Shown here: positions 23,626 to 34,999 of the stretch, piece after piece
Numbering within the stretch: the first letter of the stretch is position 1
How the letters are laid out: every line of letters starts with the position of its first letter
NCBI GenBank assembly: GCA_900155495.1
Contig: FTLJ01000067.1
Coordinates: 23,669 to 87,668 of the forward strand
DNA: 64,000 nucleotides
Origin: Porogramme epimiltina
Taxonomy: Eukaryota > Basidiomycota > Agaricomycetes > Polyporales > Polyporaceae
Reading direction: 5' to 3'
Translations under genes and position numbers: made by a program
The notes under the pieces: generated by a model
Seen by the model: the letters and a program-made list of their open reading frames with translations, nothing else
Database searches by the model: none
What the model was told of the DNA's origin: nothing

Positions 23626-24612
23626 ATGTCCGCCGATCTCCAGTGGCTCCTCCTCCGCGTTCGTCGTCCTCGGATCCATGCTGCACGTCCCCGGTGACTG
23701 ACTGGGCCATGCGCAACAACAGAAGAACAACGCGTTCATTGTCAAGCGCCTCCCTGAGGGCCCGATCCTCTCGAAGGAGCCTGTCAGTCTGCTCTTTGGA
23801 CCTCCTGGAACAGACCCAGCTAACGCGAACGTTTGTAGGGCAACTTGACGAACGTCCACTCGCACAAGTACTCCAGCCTTGCGAACGAGAAGGTCCGGGC
23901 GCCGTACAATTCAGTATAGACGGACAGTTCACTGACTATCGAAACACGATTGGCAGGCTATCACGGTGCAGGACACTGAGAAGGGCATCAAGCTCATTGT
24001 CCGCAAGAAGGGCGCCGCCCCCAACGCTGTCCGCCCGGCGTACACCGCCGTCACCATCAGCCCCCGCTCAGGAGCCCGCCGCGCGGCCGGTGTGACTGCG
24101 ACTCTCGCCAAGCGCAGCTACCGCCCTGACCTCAGAGCCGTGAGTCCTCAATGCCCTTGTTATTCTTCCCCCTTCCACTTCCCTTTTGGTTCTTGCGTGT
24201 TACCCTTGACCTTGTTATCTGTTTTCCTTTTGGATATGCACCACCTAGAGCCCGCTGGACCGCCGTAAGGCAACACGAAAGTTGGGTGTGGACATGATGT
24301 GCAAGATTGCGTGGCCTGGTCAGAGACCGATCAAATCTCGACCGGGCACGCGCCATGTCGCTATCGGGTCCCGTTCGATGCTTCTTCGCGGTTTGCCCGA
24401 CTCTTTGGCGCTCACATTTCTTCATATTTGCGTTTTATTCGACTTTCCTCCCCTCCCTCCTATCCCCACGGTTATGTTGACTGCGCATATACTAACCAAT
24501 CCGTCCTACATAGGCTGCCCTCGCGCGCGTCTCTGCCCTCATCGTCGCGAAGAAGGAAAAGAAGCCCGCGCCGCCGAAGAAGGTTCGGGGGAAGAAGGCC
24601 AAGACCGCATAG
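23626..24612 (+). CDS. RPL28: 60S ribosomal protein eL28
   Basis: Five exons (23626-23658, 23723-23782, 23839-23892, 23957-24139, 24514-24612), all phase 0, encode 142 residues, the normal length for eL28 of the large cytosolic subunit. The N terminus MSADLQWLLLRKNNAFIVKR is diagnostic, followed by NLTNVHSHKYSSLANEKA and a Lys-rich end (KKEKKPAPPKKVRGKKAK). The first four introns put short exons at the front of the gene, as is common in ribosomal protein genes. The last intron, 24140-24513, is 374 nt, far longer than the others. It has a good branch site (tactaac) near its 3' end, and the splice restores YRPDLRAAALARVSAL. No start codon competes with the one chosen. The name follows the family (yeast lacks this protein). 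Confidence 0.93.
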
Positions 24613-24915
24613 GCGGCGAGTTGTTGTTTTGTGATGACCATCTGTATTCTTCGCTTTCCACTCGCATCGCATCCATGCATATGTCCATGCCCACGCGACC
24701 AAGTAATTCCATGCTACTTGCGTCCATGCACACACAAACAATCATCCGTCGCGTGAAACTCGGCTGTGATTCAATGGCTATGGTACAAGTTGCGGATACA
24801 AGTCTATTGGTACAAAAGTTTGAACTACTCGGAACGTACACATACTACTGCGGCTGAATTGCGAATAATAACCGTCCCTAAGAGGCACCGATGATGACAG
24901 CGCAAGCCCCGAAGC
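24613..24915. other. Convergent intergenic region
   Basis: This is the 3' untranslated region of the eL28 gene and of the small gene on the opposite strand. No gene is seen. Confidence 0.5.
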
Positions 24916-25415
24916 CTACACCCCGATGTTCTTGCCCGCGGGCTGGCTGATGCGCCCTCCGCCGCCAGAGACCTTCGGGGCGGACTGGAACTCCTTCTTG
25001 GGCCTGTTCTGCTCGGCCTTGCGCATGAGGCTCTCCTGAATGCGGCGCTCGTGCTCGTCGCCGCCGGCACCCTGCCGGCGCTTCGGCTGCTCTTCTTCCT
25101 GCTGCTGGTGATGGTGCTGGCCCTCGTCCTCCGAGCCGGGCGCGGCGGGGCGTGGGTAGTCGGGCGGGGTCTCATCTGCGGGAGGGGCTTTGGGAGCTTC
25201 ACTGGGTGTGTTAGCAGGTCAGCGGGGTGACGAGAACGAGGCTCATAGAGGGACATACGCGACAGGAGGCGGGGGCTTGGGGCGCGTGTTGATGGACAAC
25301 CTCCGCCCGCCGACTTTCACTGTACGAGAGAGAGTGCGGTGCTAAACATATATGCGCGACCTGAAAAGGAGCATTGCTTACTCGCCGGGGGATGCTGCGC
25401 GAGTGTCTCGGTCAT
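24916..25415 (-). CDS. Small disordered protein of unknown function
   Basis: Three exons (25415-25382, 25319-25259, 25201-24916) with phases 1 and 2 give 126 residues. I do not recognise a named family. The N terminus (MTETLAQHPPA) leads to a short basic motif (KVGGRRLSINTRPKPPPP). Then comes a Pro/Glu/Gln/His-rich middle and a charged helix (DEHERRIQESLMRKAEQN), and the protein ends FQSAPKVSGGGGRISQPAGK. Codon use and clean splice sites argue that it is a real gene. The composition suggests an intrinsically disordered regulator or adaptor; this is inference. It shares a 370-base divergent promoter with the membrane-protein gene at 25788. Confidence 0.65.
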
Positions 25416-25787
25416 CGTGGTAATACTGAGGTGGGAGGATAGGGGGAGCGGCCAAACGCTAGAGTATGAACGTGGGGACGCGGGGGCGTGGAAGGGCGCG
25501 AGGGAACGCAAGTGCGTTAAGCTCGAGCGATGGTGAGGGGCGCGCGGGGTCGCGAGGGCGGGGTATATAATGCGGGGAGGGCAGCCGAGGCAGCTGACCA
25601 GGCTGCTCCAGGGCACGGGCCAGGCGCCACCGACCCCGACGAACCTAAACGCTTTCCCTTTCGGGCGCGGTCGGCGGGCGTTCGCGGCGCGGGAACTTGC
25701 AACTGGGCGCGCCTCGTTCTTTACACGCTACCAAACCATCTACAAGAGACTGGGTAACTGCGACCAGCGCGCCACCGTCTCGCACAT
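25416..25787. promoter_or_regulatory. Divergent promoter region
   Basis: These 372 bases separate two genes read away from each other, so they should hold both promoters. A TATATAA lies at 25564-25570 in + orientation. No coding sequence is seen. Confidence 0.55.
25564..25570 (+). promoter_or_regulatory. TATA box, probably of the gene at 25788
   Basis: TATATAA sits in a G-rich context 218 bases before the ATG. Transcription would then start with a leader of about 190 bases. Confidence 0.45.
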
Positions 25788-26666
25788 ATGCGCCTACCGA
25801 AGGAACTGTTTGTGCTCCTGGTGTGCGTCCTGCAGGGACAGCTCGGGCGCGCGAACACCGAGATCGTCAACTTCGCCGTCTCGCTCGGCCCAGACACACC
25901 CGTGCCACAAGCCGCGGCATGGTACGTGTCGTACTCTACACTGCCTCTGTCCCGCTCACGCATGTTCCTCCAACAGGCCTACCCTCTCGCCGGGAGACTC
26001 AGAGCGATTATTCGCCCTTGCGCCCGCCCCGCTCGGCTCGTCAATCGTGGACGTGTGCGAACCCGTGACGAGCGCGTCACTGACAACGGGGGCGGCTGCC
26101 TGCCCTCACGAGCTGTGGCTTGTCCTCGGGACAGACGAAGAGTCGTGGGCCGGGTTCGACAAGTTCACGCTGAGGGTGTCGTGGCCCGCCTCTGTAAGTT
26201 GTCTACACCCGCAGAACAGTAATGTGCCACTAACAAACCTCTCGTACCTCCACAGTCACCCGCGGACTTCTGGATAGAGACGTACTCTCCAGACGCTCTG
26301 TACAAGGTCGTGCAGGGTGGAGACAGCACAGCAACAACCGACAGACCGCCGTCCGAGCGCGCCGTCACCCGTAGGACGTTCGCAAGGATCCGCGCGATCG
26401 ACACGGGGGTCCTGACGCCATCTCCCGCAGGGATGAATGCGTCTGCAGGGCGTGAGGCGGCGGTGTCGTTCATCGTCACGGCCGAGCCGCTGCACTTTGG
26501 CGTACTCCCTGCGACTGTCGTGCCCACCGTGTTGATGCTGGTGGCCGTGGCCGTGGGCGCCGTGACCTTTGTCCTCCCTACGGTGTCGAAGTACCTGACT
26601 GCGATGGCCGATGCCGTCCGAGAAGAGGCTGCCAGTGCCCAGCGGGAGGCGAGGAAGGTGGAATAA
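25788..26666 (+). CDS. Single-pass membrane protein of unknown function
   Basis: Three exons (25788-25921, 25977-26193, 26256-26666) with phases 2 and 0 encode 253 residues. A signal peptide (about residues 1-22, LFVLLVCVLQG) and one membrane helix at about 203-225 (ATVVPTVLMLVAVAVGAVTF) predict a type I protein. It would have a lumenal or extracellular domain of about 180 residues and a short cytoplasmic tail with charged helices. The lumenal part looks beta-rich: VNFAVSLGPDTPVP, then LTLRVSW-like strands (FTLRVSWPAS, DFWIETYSP). Four cysteines at most are present. I cannot assign a family. An endoplasmic reticulum location is a guess from the topology. The gene is divergent from the small gene at 24916 and convergent with the TPR-like gene at 26962. 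Confidence 0.75.
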
Positions 26667-26961
26667 TCTTCGTGCTATGTAGACGGTCGTTCCATCTTTC
26701 TGACACTTGTGGATTACTATCTCATGTAAGATACTATATGTGAGGCTATGCATGCCCCATCAATGTAATACAGGCTCAGGTCAACAGAACAGCAGACTCG
26801 AGAACATTACGGTGGAGGCCCCGAGCCGGATACAAGCAATCATACAAACGTGTTCGCGCAGGTCGAATACCCCCGCCGCCTATAACAAACACTCGCTCCC
26901 CGAGCCCAATTAACCCATCGAACCCCCCCACCCCCCTGAGTTCTCCGAGCCCGATGCGCCC

Positions 26962-29839
26962 TCAAGCGACCCCCTCTAGCTCGCACAAGTACACGGCCGC
27001 CATCCACGCGAGCACGATCTCGACACGCGGCCCGTGCAGCGGGATGTTGATATTCAGCGCTTTCTTCCCCTTCGCCCCGCCCGCCGCCCCGTTCGCAGCC
27101 CCGTTCGCCCCACCCGCGACAACAGCAAGGGCCTCCGCCTTCTCCCTCTGCCGCCGCACGACGGGCGCGAGCAGCACGCGCGCCGCGTGCAACGACTCCG
27201 CGAGGTCCTCCGCGCCCTTCGCGGCCGGCGGGGAGGGCGAGCGCTGCTCGCCGCGGCCCCGCCGCGCGTTCGGGTTCGGACTCGGGCTCGGGCTGCGGTT
27301 TGGGCTCGGGCTGGGGCTGGGGCACCGCGCGGAGCTGCTGCTCGATCCGTTCACGCCCCGCGCGTGCATCGAGCTCGACGGGCGCGCGTTCGACCCTGAC
27401 CCCGACCCCGACCCCGACCCGGAGCCGGAGCCAGAGCCGCGCGGGCCGTTGTCGGGCTCCGGGGAAGGCGGCGTCGGGACCCGGTCGACCTCCTTCGCCT
27501 TGAGCGAGCGCGGGGACGGCGGGGGCGCTTCAATCGCCAGACGGCCACGCGCCGCGGCAGCGGCGCCGGCGGGGGGCACAGTGCCCGCGCGCCAGCCGCC
27601 CGCGAGGCGCTCGAGGATCTCGACGAACTCGGCCTGGGCCATCGAGCGCGGGGGCAGGAAGACGGGGTAGCCCTCGAGGCCGTCGACGAGCGCGGCGGCG
27701 CGCGCGAACGCGGGGAGCAGCGCGGGGAAGTCGCCGAGCAGCAGGTGCCCGAGCAGCACGCTGAAGTGGCTCTCGACCAGCAGCGGGTGGTACGTCGTGA
27801 ACAGCGCGGGCGCGTCGGGCACGGGCGCGGGCGGCGGGCTCTGGCTCCCCGGGCGCAGCGCCTCGGAGAGCAGGAACGCGTACTCGGTGCGCGCGGCGAC
27901 GTCCGCGTCGGACAATGGCGTCGGGGCGTCGCCCGACGCGCCGCCAGGCACGCGCGGGCCCTCGAGCGTGTCAAAGTGCGCGAGGAACTGGCGGTGGTCG
28001 CGCATGCTCTTGCGCACGAGCGCGGCGACCTGCGCGCGGAACGCGGGGGCGGCGAGCGCGGCGCGGTACGCGGCGAGCTTCGCGCCGTCCGCGCGCCCGA
28101 GGGGGCCGTCGGGGTTCCCGATCTCGACGCCGCCGAAGCGGCCGTGCTCGACGTAGCAGAGGCGCATCTCCGCGCCGTCGACCGAGGGCGCCTTGCGGAT
28201 GCCCTCGAGCTTGAAGATCGCGTCCTCGATGAGGAAGACGGCGTGCTGGAGGTACGCGGCCGCGCGCAGGAACAGGCACTGCGGCTCGATGGGCTCCGGC
28301 GCGTCGGGGAGCACGGACGGGTGGAGCAGGATCGGCTCGCCGTCTGGCCCCTCGACGCTGATCCCATCTGCCCCTCCTGCGCTCGCGCTCGTCCCGTTCG
28401 GCGGCGCCTGTCCGTTCGTCTTGCTGCCCCCGGCCTTGCCTTTCTTTTTCTTGGACCCCTTGCCACGTTGTTTGTCCCCGAGGTTCGAATTGAGATGGGC
28501 GGTCCGGGCTTTCCGAAGGGAACGCGCTTCCCTGATCGCATGCGTGAAGTCCTTCACGGCCAGCGGGTACTCGTCCCGGAAGCAGTGGACGATCCCTCGT
28601 GTGCGGTAGAACTCCAGGTGCATCGGATTCGCCGCAATCAACTCGTCCAGCACTTGGGTCGACGTTGATTCGGCGAGTTGCCTGAGCGAACGTGCTCAGA
28701 AGAAGCCTTCAGAACGCTGCGAACGACGCACCTGGAGGGTATCTTCTCGTGGAAAAAGTGCACATACCGTGCGTCGACATCGTGAGGGTCTGACGAGAGT
28801 TCAAGGGATGCACAGAAGGATACAAATGTGAAAAGGAAGACGCACCGACTCTCAATACGCGTTCCGCAATGTCGTCGAACACGCTCCCGCCCTGCATCAC
28901 CATCACGCTCGACGCGATCTCGTCCGTCCTGTACGCCGCGGCGAGCTTCTGCACCGCCAGCGCGCGCAGACGGTGCACGCGCATGGCGGACATCGCGACG
29001 TTGCGCCCGCCGCCGTCCCCGGGCAGGTTCAGCCCGAGCGACTGCGCGGTCGCCCACGCGCCGCTGCCCCCACCTCCGCCGGGGGCGCCGCGCAGCGAGC
29101 CGAGCGCGGCGGCGGACAGGCCCGAGCTCGCGCGGACGGAGAGCTCCGCGGCGTCGTCGATGAGCCGCCGGATGTGCGCCACGGAGCGGAACACGCCCGG
29201 GTCGATCGGGGGCGGGGTCGCCTTGCCCGGGGTGGGCGACGGGAAGGGCGGTGGGGGCGGGAGCGCGGCGAAGGTGTTCCGGGGGGAGTCCGGGGGCGAG
29301 TGGTCGGCGAGGCTCGCGAAGCCGCGGTCGCGCTGCTTCTGGGAGGCGTTGGAGAGCGGCGGGTACGTGGGGTGCGTCGGGGACGGGAGCGGGGGGAACT
29401 TGGAATCGGCGGCCGAGAGCGTGGCGGGGTCTAGGTTGAGGAGCAGGAGGGACTCCAACAGCTCTACGGGGAGTTGGAGCCACGGGCCCTTCGTAGGACG
29501 CTTTGTTTAGGACGCGCGTTCGTGAAGTCAATGGGGTAGAGGGCGTACATGATAGGAGCTGATATACCGCCAGTGTTTATTGCGGCTGATACAGAGCACT
29601 GGCGGTCTGTCTTCGTCATGTGCACCTCCAGCCTGTCCGTTCGCCGAGGCGGCCTCCTTTGCCTTTCCGCTCTTCTTGGACTTCTTCTTTTTCTTCTTCT
29701 TGGACGGCGCGGAGGCTTCGGGTGCGTCCGCTGGGGACTGTGGGGAGACTGGGGTGGGAGAGCTGGATCGTGATGTTTGCGTGGAGGGAGGGGTAGGGAG
29801 CGTGTTGGCGCTCTCGTCGCATTCAGTGGCGGGGGACAT
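26962..29839 (-). CDS. TPR-like fungal protein of unknown function
   Basis: Four exons (29839-29549, 29488-28846, 28789-28732, 28681-26962) with phases 0, 1 and 2 encode 903 residues. The N terminus is Ser/Thr/Pro-rich with a run of eight lysines. A conserved-looking block follows across the first splice (NKHWRYISSYHGPWLQLPVE), then long helical regions. Around residues 330-375 a TPR-like stretch reads LIAANPMHLEFYRTRGIVHC and EYPLAVKDFTHAI, with further helices ending at AFARAAALVDGLEGY. The C-terminal third holds a Gly-Ser dipeptide repeat and a Ser-Pro repeat, then a hydrophobic end (VEIVLAWMAAVYLCELEG). Exon 3 is only 58 nt but is needed to read ARYVHFFHEKIPSR. The role is unknown; the architecture suggests a scaffold. 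Confidence 0.8.
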
Positions 29840-31128
29840 GATGGAGTAAGGAGATTGCAGTCGCGGGGGAGGAGAGCGCAAGGGATGGCAGGACGAGGAG
29901 AGGGCGGACCGGTGTCGGGTGGGGTGGACAAGCGCCTATCACACTGAAAAGTCGAATATCCTTCTTTGGAAATCGGAACGGCGTTGTGGTCGGATGCGAC
30001 TCTCGTCCTCGACTCGCCCATGCACCGGGTCTCAATGGCCACCGGCGCGGCATTGTAGGACGCGTTTTACAATGTGACGCCACCAAGGTGGATAGAAGAA
30101 GTACAAGGCGTCCGCAAGACTCGTAACGAGCAAACCACGTGCAAGCCACACCCATCTGTAACGGGAAAATGGGGCATAGACAAGAAGAACAAGGATAATC
30201 GAGGCGCTACAAACAGACACCATCCCTGAGACATGAAAGGTAATATTTATACTGAAGTGGGTACCGCTGCGGTTGAGTGGTAAACAGAAGCAGCAGTAGG
30301 TGACCGTGACGTCATACCCAGCCTGTCGCTTGGGGTCATGAAGAGTGTGAAGTGCCACCCACCCCATGAAGTGCTTGCACCGCGGTGCACAAGGGCGAAC
30401 GTGTATAGCGTACCCTTGACGACGGGCGGCTTCTAGACGACGTTAGGAGGTGGGCTGTATCTTAAAGCCCCCGCACATGGGATAACGCGACGACTGCACA
30501 AGACACGAATGTTTGTTCAGGCCTCTGGTCGTGAACACAGTCCGACTGCGAGTGCCTGCGGCTTGGCGATTTGCCTCAGGGTCCTCGCGAGTCGCCGAGG
30601 CGCGAGTGCGAGCGCGGCCAAGGCTGTTCGCCATGGTGGCGCCCGATCGAGCGACATCCAGGTCGGGGAGGCGCCGACGGGTCGTGTCTGGCCCTGGCTT
30701 GGGCGCGGGGCCGCTTGGGGCGGGTGACAGTCGGCGGCTTGGGCCCCGCACGCGTTTAAAAGAGAGCTCGCCGGTCGTTGGACGCGCCCTGCCTGTCCCC
30801 CGCAGGCCTCCGCCTCCGCCCACGCAGCGTACCGCCCGCTGGAGTGTCCGGTGTGTCGCGCGACTGCCTGCGCTCGTCGGCCAACCAACGTCCCACGATG
30901 CGTCACCCGCGGCCCGCGTCGCGACGCGCCCTGGATGGCTGCGCACGCTCTAAATGCGCTGACCAAACGTAAACCGCCTTCCAGCTGCCTCCCCAAACCC
31001 ATCCTCGACGTCGAGGGCACTCGGCTCAGCGGTGCGCCTGACCCCCCACGCTTCCCCTCCACCCCGCTTCTGCCGACGCCAGCCTTCATTTCGGACGCTC
31101 TACCGCCCTCTTCTCCTGGTCCCGGATC
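29840..31128. other. Divergent intergenic region
   Basis: This holds the promoters of the TPR-like gene (-) and the alpha-glucosidase gene (+). Several overlapping GC-rich open frames at 30440-31090 lie on both strands. They resemble no family and I take them as chance frames. Confidence 0.5.
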
Positions 31129-34100
31129 ATGGCTGGGGTCAGCATGACGTTATATGCCGACCCCTTTAAAGACTCGCGCGGACGTCTCTCTCGACGCGAC
31201 CGCCGCAACCTCCGCCGTCTCCTGCGGGGTCTCCTCTTCGCCATGCTTGCCAGCTTTCTCGCCGGCGCCCTCGCCCTCGCGGCCACCGCGTTCATCGGCC
31301 GCGAACACTCGCCCCGGCTCAAGGGCCTGTGGGGCTACAACACCGTAGATGAGCAGACTTTCCCTCGGAACGTTTCATCATGTCCAGGTGTGTGTCTTTC
31401 GTCCTTCCCCGTCATTTTCGGGACACACGGGTGGGGCATGTGAAGAGGGTGGCTGCTCGTGAAGAGGCAGACTGCTCGCGGGGATTAATTGCGGACTTAC
31501 GGGCCGATTGTGTGGCTTTGTGCGCTAGGAACCTGCCATGAGAATATCAGTCGCAGCACATCTATTCACATGCGCTCCGTCTGAGTCCTGCATGATATAG
31601 AGAACATCATCATGCTAACACTCGGACTTCAGGCTACACGCTATCATCTCTGCATGAAACACCTAATGGCCTCCGTGCTCGCTTGAATCTGGCAGGGCCA
31701 ACATGTAATGCTTTCGGTCACGACATCGCGAATCTTACTCTAGAAGTCTCTTACGACACTCAAACTCGGTCAGTCTCTTCGCAGTACGCGCATGCCACAA
31801 TCTTACGTTGCTTTCAGACTGCACGTGCATATTTACGACACGGCTCAGAAGCAATTTACTATCCCGTCATCGGTAATCGAGCTCGGGCCAGGCTCTGGCG
31901 ACACCTCCCTCAAGCACAACTCCGACCTCGTGTTTCACTACAACACTGTTCCGTTCGAATTCTGGATCACGCGCCGATCCGAACCTGACGCCTTCCCTCT
32001 GTTTGACACCCGCACGTCATCTCTCCCACAAACGCCCATTCCTCCCATCATCAGCACGGACAAGCGGACAGCACTCGACGGGTTCCCTCTTGTATTCGAG
32101 GACCGGTATCTCCAGTTGACCACCGCCCTCCCCTACGACACCAACATCTATGGGCTTGGCGAGGTCGTGGCCAGCAGTGGCTTCCGTCGTGACGTTGGTA
32201 CGCGCGGCGGCGAGGGTACTATCCAGACTATGTGGGCACGCGACAAACAGGACCCGATAGATGAGAACATGTGAGTATGGGAAGCGTTCACATATGACGC
32301 ACAGCTCAACAATCCCTGGCTTCGCACAGTTACGGCTCACACCCCATATATCTCGAACACCGTTATAACGAAACAACCAAAAAATCTCGGTCTCACGGAG
32401 TGTTCCTGTTCAGGTTCGAGACACTCTTCCCACACCCCGTCTCCTTGCTCACCAATACCACAGCGCCGCCGCGTCCGACACCCTCATCGTCACGCCCCCC
32501 TCCTCCCCCGTCTCCCTCCTCCAATACCGCCTCCTCGGGGGCACGCTCGACCTCTTCTTCCTCTCCGGGCCCGGCCCGCAGGACGTGATCGAGCAGTACG
32601 GCGCGCTCGTCGGGCTCCCGACGTGGCAGCCGCTCTGGGGCTTCGGCTTCCAGCTGTGCCGCTGGGGCTACGCGTCGATCGCGGACACGCGCGAGCAGGT
32701 GCGGCGCATGCGCGAGGCGGACATCCCGCTCGAGGTGATGTGGAACGACATCGACCTGTACCACGACTTCCGCGACTTCACGACGGACCCTGTGAACTTC
32801 CCCGCGGAGGGCATGCGGGACTTCATCCAGGAGCTGGTGAGCAGGAGGATTTGGTGGCAAGCGGGTTGGGCGTGCTCACTTCGGATGCGCAGGCGGCGAG
32901 TTATCAGTATTATATCCCGATCGTGGACGCTGCGGTTGCGCATCAGACCAACGAAACCGATGTTGTGAGTTCTCTCCTACTGTCGTGCGACACCCAATGC
33001 TGACTCTCGTGTAAGTACGATCCTTACACCAGAGGGAACGAGCTGTAAGCACCACCCCTTGCGCGCGAGAGTAGCTTGGCTGAGCTGACTGTGTGGTATA
33101 GGGACGTCTGGATTAAGAACCCTGATGGCGGCGAGTACGTTGGCAAAGTTTGGCCGGGATACACTGTACGCCTCCTTATCCTTAGGAGTCGAGCGCATGC
33201 ACTTACGACGTCATTAGGTCTTCCCGGATTGGTTCGCGGAGAACGCCGCGTCATACTGGATAGAGGCCCTCACCAACTGGTCGCTGTCGGGCGTCGAGTT
33301 CTCCGGCATCTGGCTGGACATGAACGAAGTTTCGTCCTTCTGCGATGGGACTTGGTGGGTGTCGATCCTGTGCTGAAATCACGGAGTGTCCTAACGTCCT
33401 AGCAGCGGAACCGGCGCAGACTGGTCGGACACGTCCGTGCCTTTCCTCCTCCCAGGAGCACCCGGCCGTCCAGTATCCATTTATCCAGAGGGGTGGGTAG
33501 AACTTCGTAGTAAAGTTTCGATGTTCGGCGCTGAAGTGTCTTCAGATATGATTCCACCGTTTGGGGGCCTAGTGGTAACATCACCATTGACGGGAAGTTG
33601 ACGTACAGTGACGAGGCTCTCTCGACGCATTGGAGGCGGGATCTCGACGATGGGCATGACATTGACGTCAACTCCCCTCCTTACGCTATCCACAATGGTA
33701 CGTATAGGACCATTTCCGAACTCCTTCGCGTGCTGACGTTGGCTCCTGCAGGCCACGGTGACCTAATGGTGCACACCATTGCGCCAAATGCTACGCATGC
33801 GAACGGCTTTGTCGAGCTAGACGTGCACAACGTTTGGGCCCTCATGGAGTCGAAAGTGACACACGCCGCCCTACTTCAGATCCGCGACGGCAAGCGGCCC
33901 TTCATCATCTCGCGCTCGACGTTCGCGGGCTCGGGCAAGTGGGCCGGCCACTGGCTCGGCGACAACTGGTCCAAGTGGTCGTACATGCACTACAACATCC
34001 AGGGTGTGCTCCAGTTCCAGCTCTTCCAGGTGCCCATGGTCGGCGCGGACACGTGCGGGTTCGAGACGAACACGGACGAGGAGCTGTGCAACCGCTGGAT

Positions 34101-34999
34101 GCAGCTTAGCGCGTTCCTTCCGTTTTACAGGAACCACAACATCCTCGGCGCGATCCCCCAGGAGCCATACCGGTGGGACAGCGTAGCAACGGCTTCGCGC
34201 ACGGCCATCCAGATCCGTTACAGCATGCTCCCCTACTGGGTAAGCCGCTATAGGCCATGGCGAAATCTCATGTGCTGACCTTCAACTCCCACAGTACACA
34301 CTCTTCGCTAACTCCTCCATGTATGGCTCCGCCCCCGTCCGCGCGCTCTTCTTCGAGTTCCCCGACGAGCCCGAGCTCTTCGGGATCGACGAACAGTTCC
34401 TCATCGGCCGCGACATCCTCGTCACCCCCGTCCTCACACCCAACGCCACGACCGTCCCCGCGATCTTCCCCGGGCGCGGCACAGTCTCCTGGCGCGACTG
34501 GTACACGCACGCGCGCGTCCCAGACGCGCCCACCGACGGGCGCCCCTTCAACGCCACGCTCGCCGCGCCCCTCGGGCACATCAACGTGCACGTGCGCGAC
34601 GGCGCCGCGCTGCTCCTGCACGCGCGCCCGGGGTACACGACCGCGGAGACGCGCGCGGGCCCGTACGCGCTGCTCGTGAGCGCGGACGCGCACGGGCGCG
34701 CGGCGGGCTCCGCGTACGTCGACGACGGGGAGACGATGCCGCCGACGCCGAACGCGACGCTCGCGTTCGCGGCGGCGCCGGGCGAGCTGCGCGTCGAGGC
34801 GCGCGGGGACTATCAGGTGCGCTCAAGGCTTGAGACGGTCACGGTGCTCGGCGCGGGGCGGGCGGCGCCGGCGAGCGTGAGGGTCGACGGGCGGGAGGTG
34901 GCGAGGGGGGACTGGGAGTTCGACGCGGGGCTGGAGAGACTGGTCGTGAGCCGGCTGTCGGTGGATCTGAACGAGGGGGCGACGCTGACCTGGGTATGA
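31129..34999 (+). CDS. GH31 alpha-glucosidase with N-terminal membrane anchor
   Basis: Thirteen exons (31129-31387, 31633-31768, 31818-32270, 32330-32413, 32464-32836, 32893-32964, 33016-33044, 33102-33165, 33218-33354, 33406-33492, 33546-33697, 33752-34239, 34295-34999) keep phase and give 1012 residues. The enzyme should release glucose from alpha-linked oligosaccharides. The nucleophile is Asp524 in GIWLDMNEVSSF and the acid/base Asp686 in HWLGDN. GFQLCRWGY, VMWNDIDLY and RNHNILGAIPQEPYRW are further GH31 blocks, and a beta-sandwich C terminus follows. Instead of a cleavable signal peptide, a highly basic start (residues 17-33) precedes one hydrophobic helix at 34-56. This predicts a type II membrane protein with the catalytic part outside or in the lumen. 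Many N-glycosylation sites agree. Intron 1 is 245 nt; exon 7 has 29 nt. Confidence 0.95.

Noticed and set aside
24230..24330. Possible C/D box snoRNA in the eL28 intron (acatgatg)
   Set aside because: The C-box match is imperfect and I found no CTGA D box at a suitable distance.
30509..30953. Open frames on both strands in the alpha-glucosidase upstream region
   Set aside because: Mirror-image GC-rich frames without motifs.
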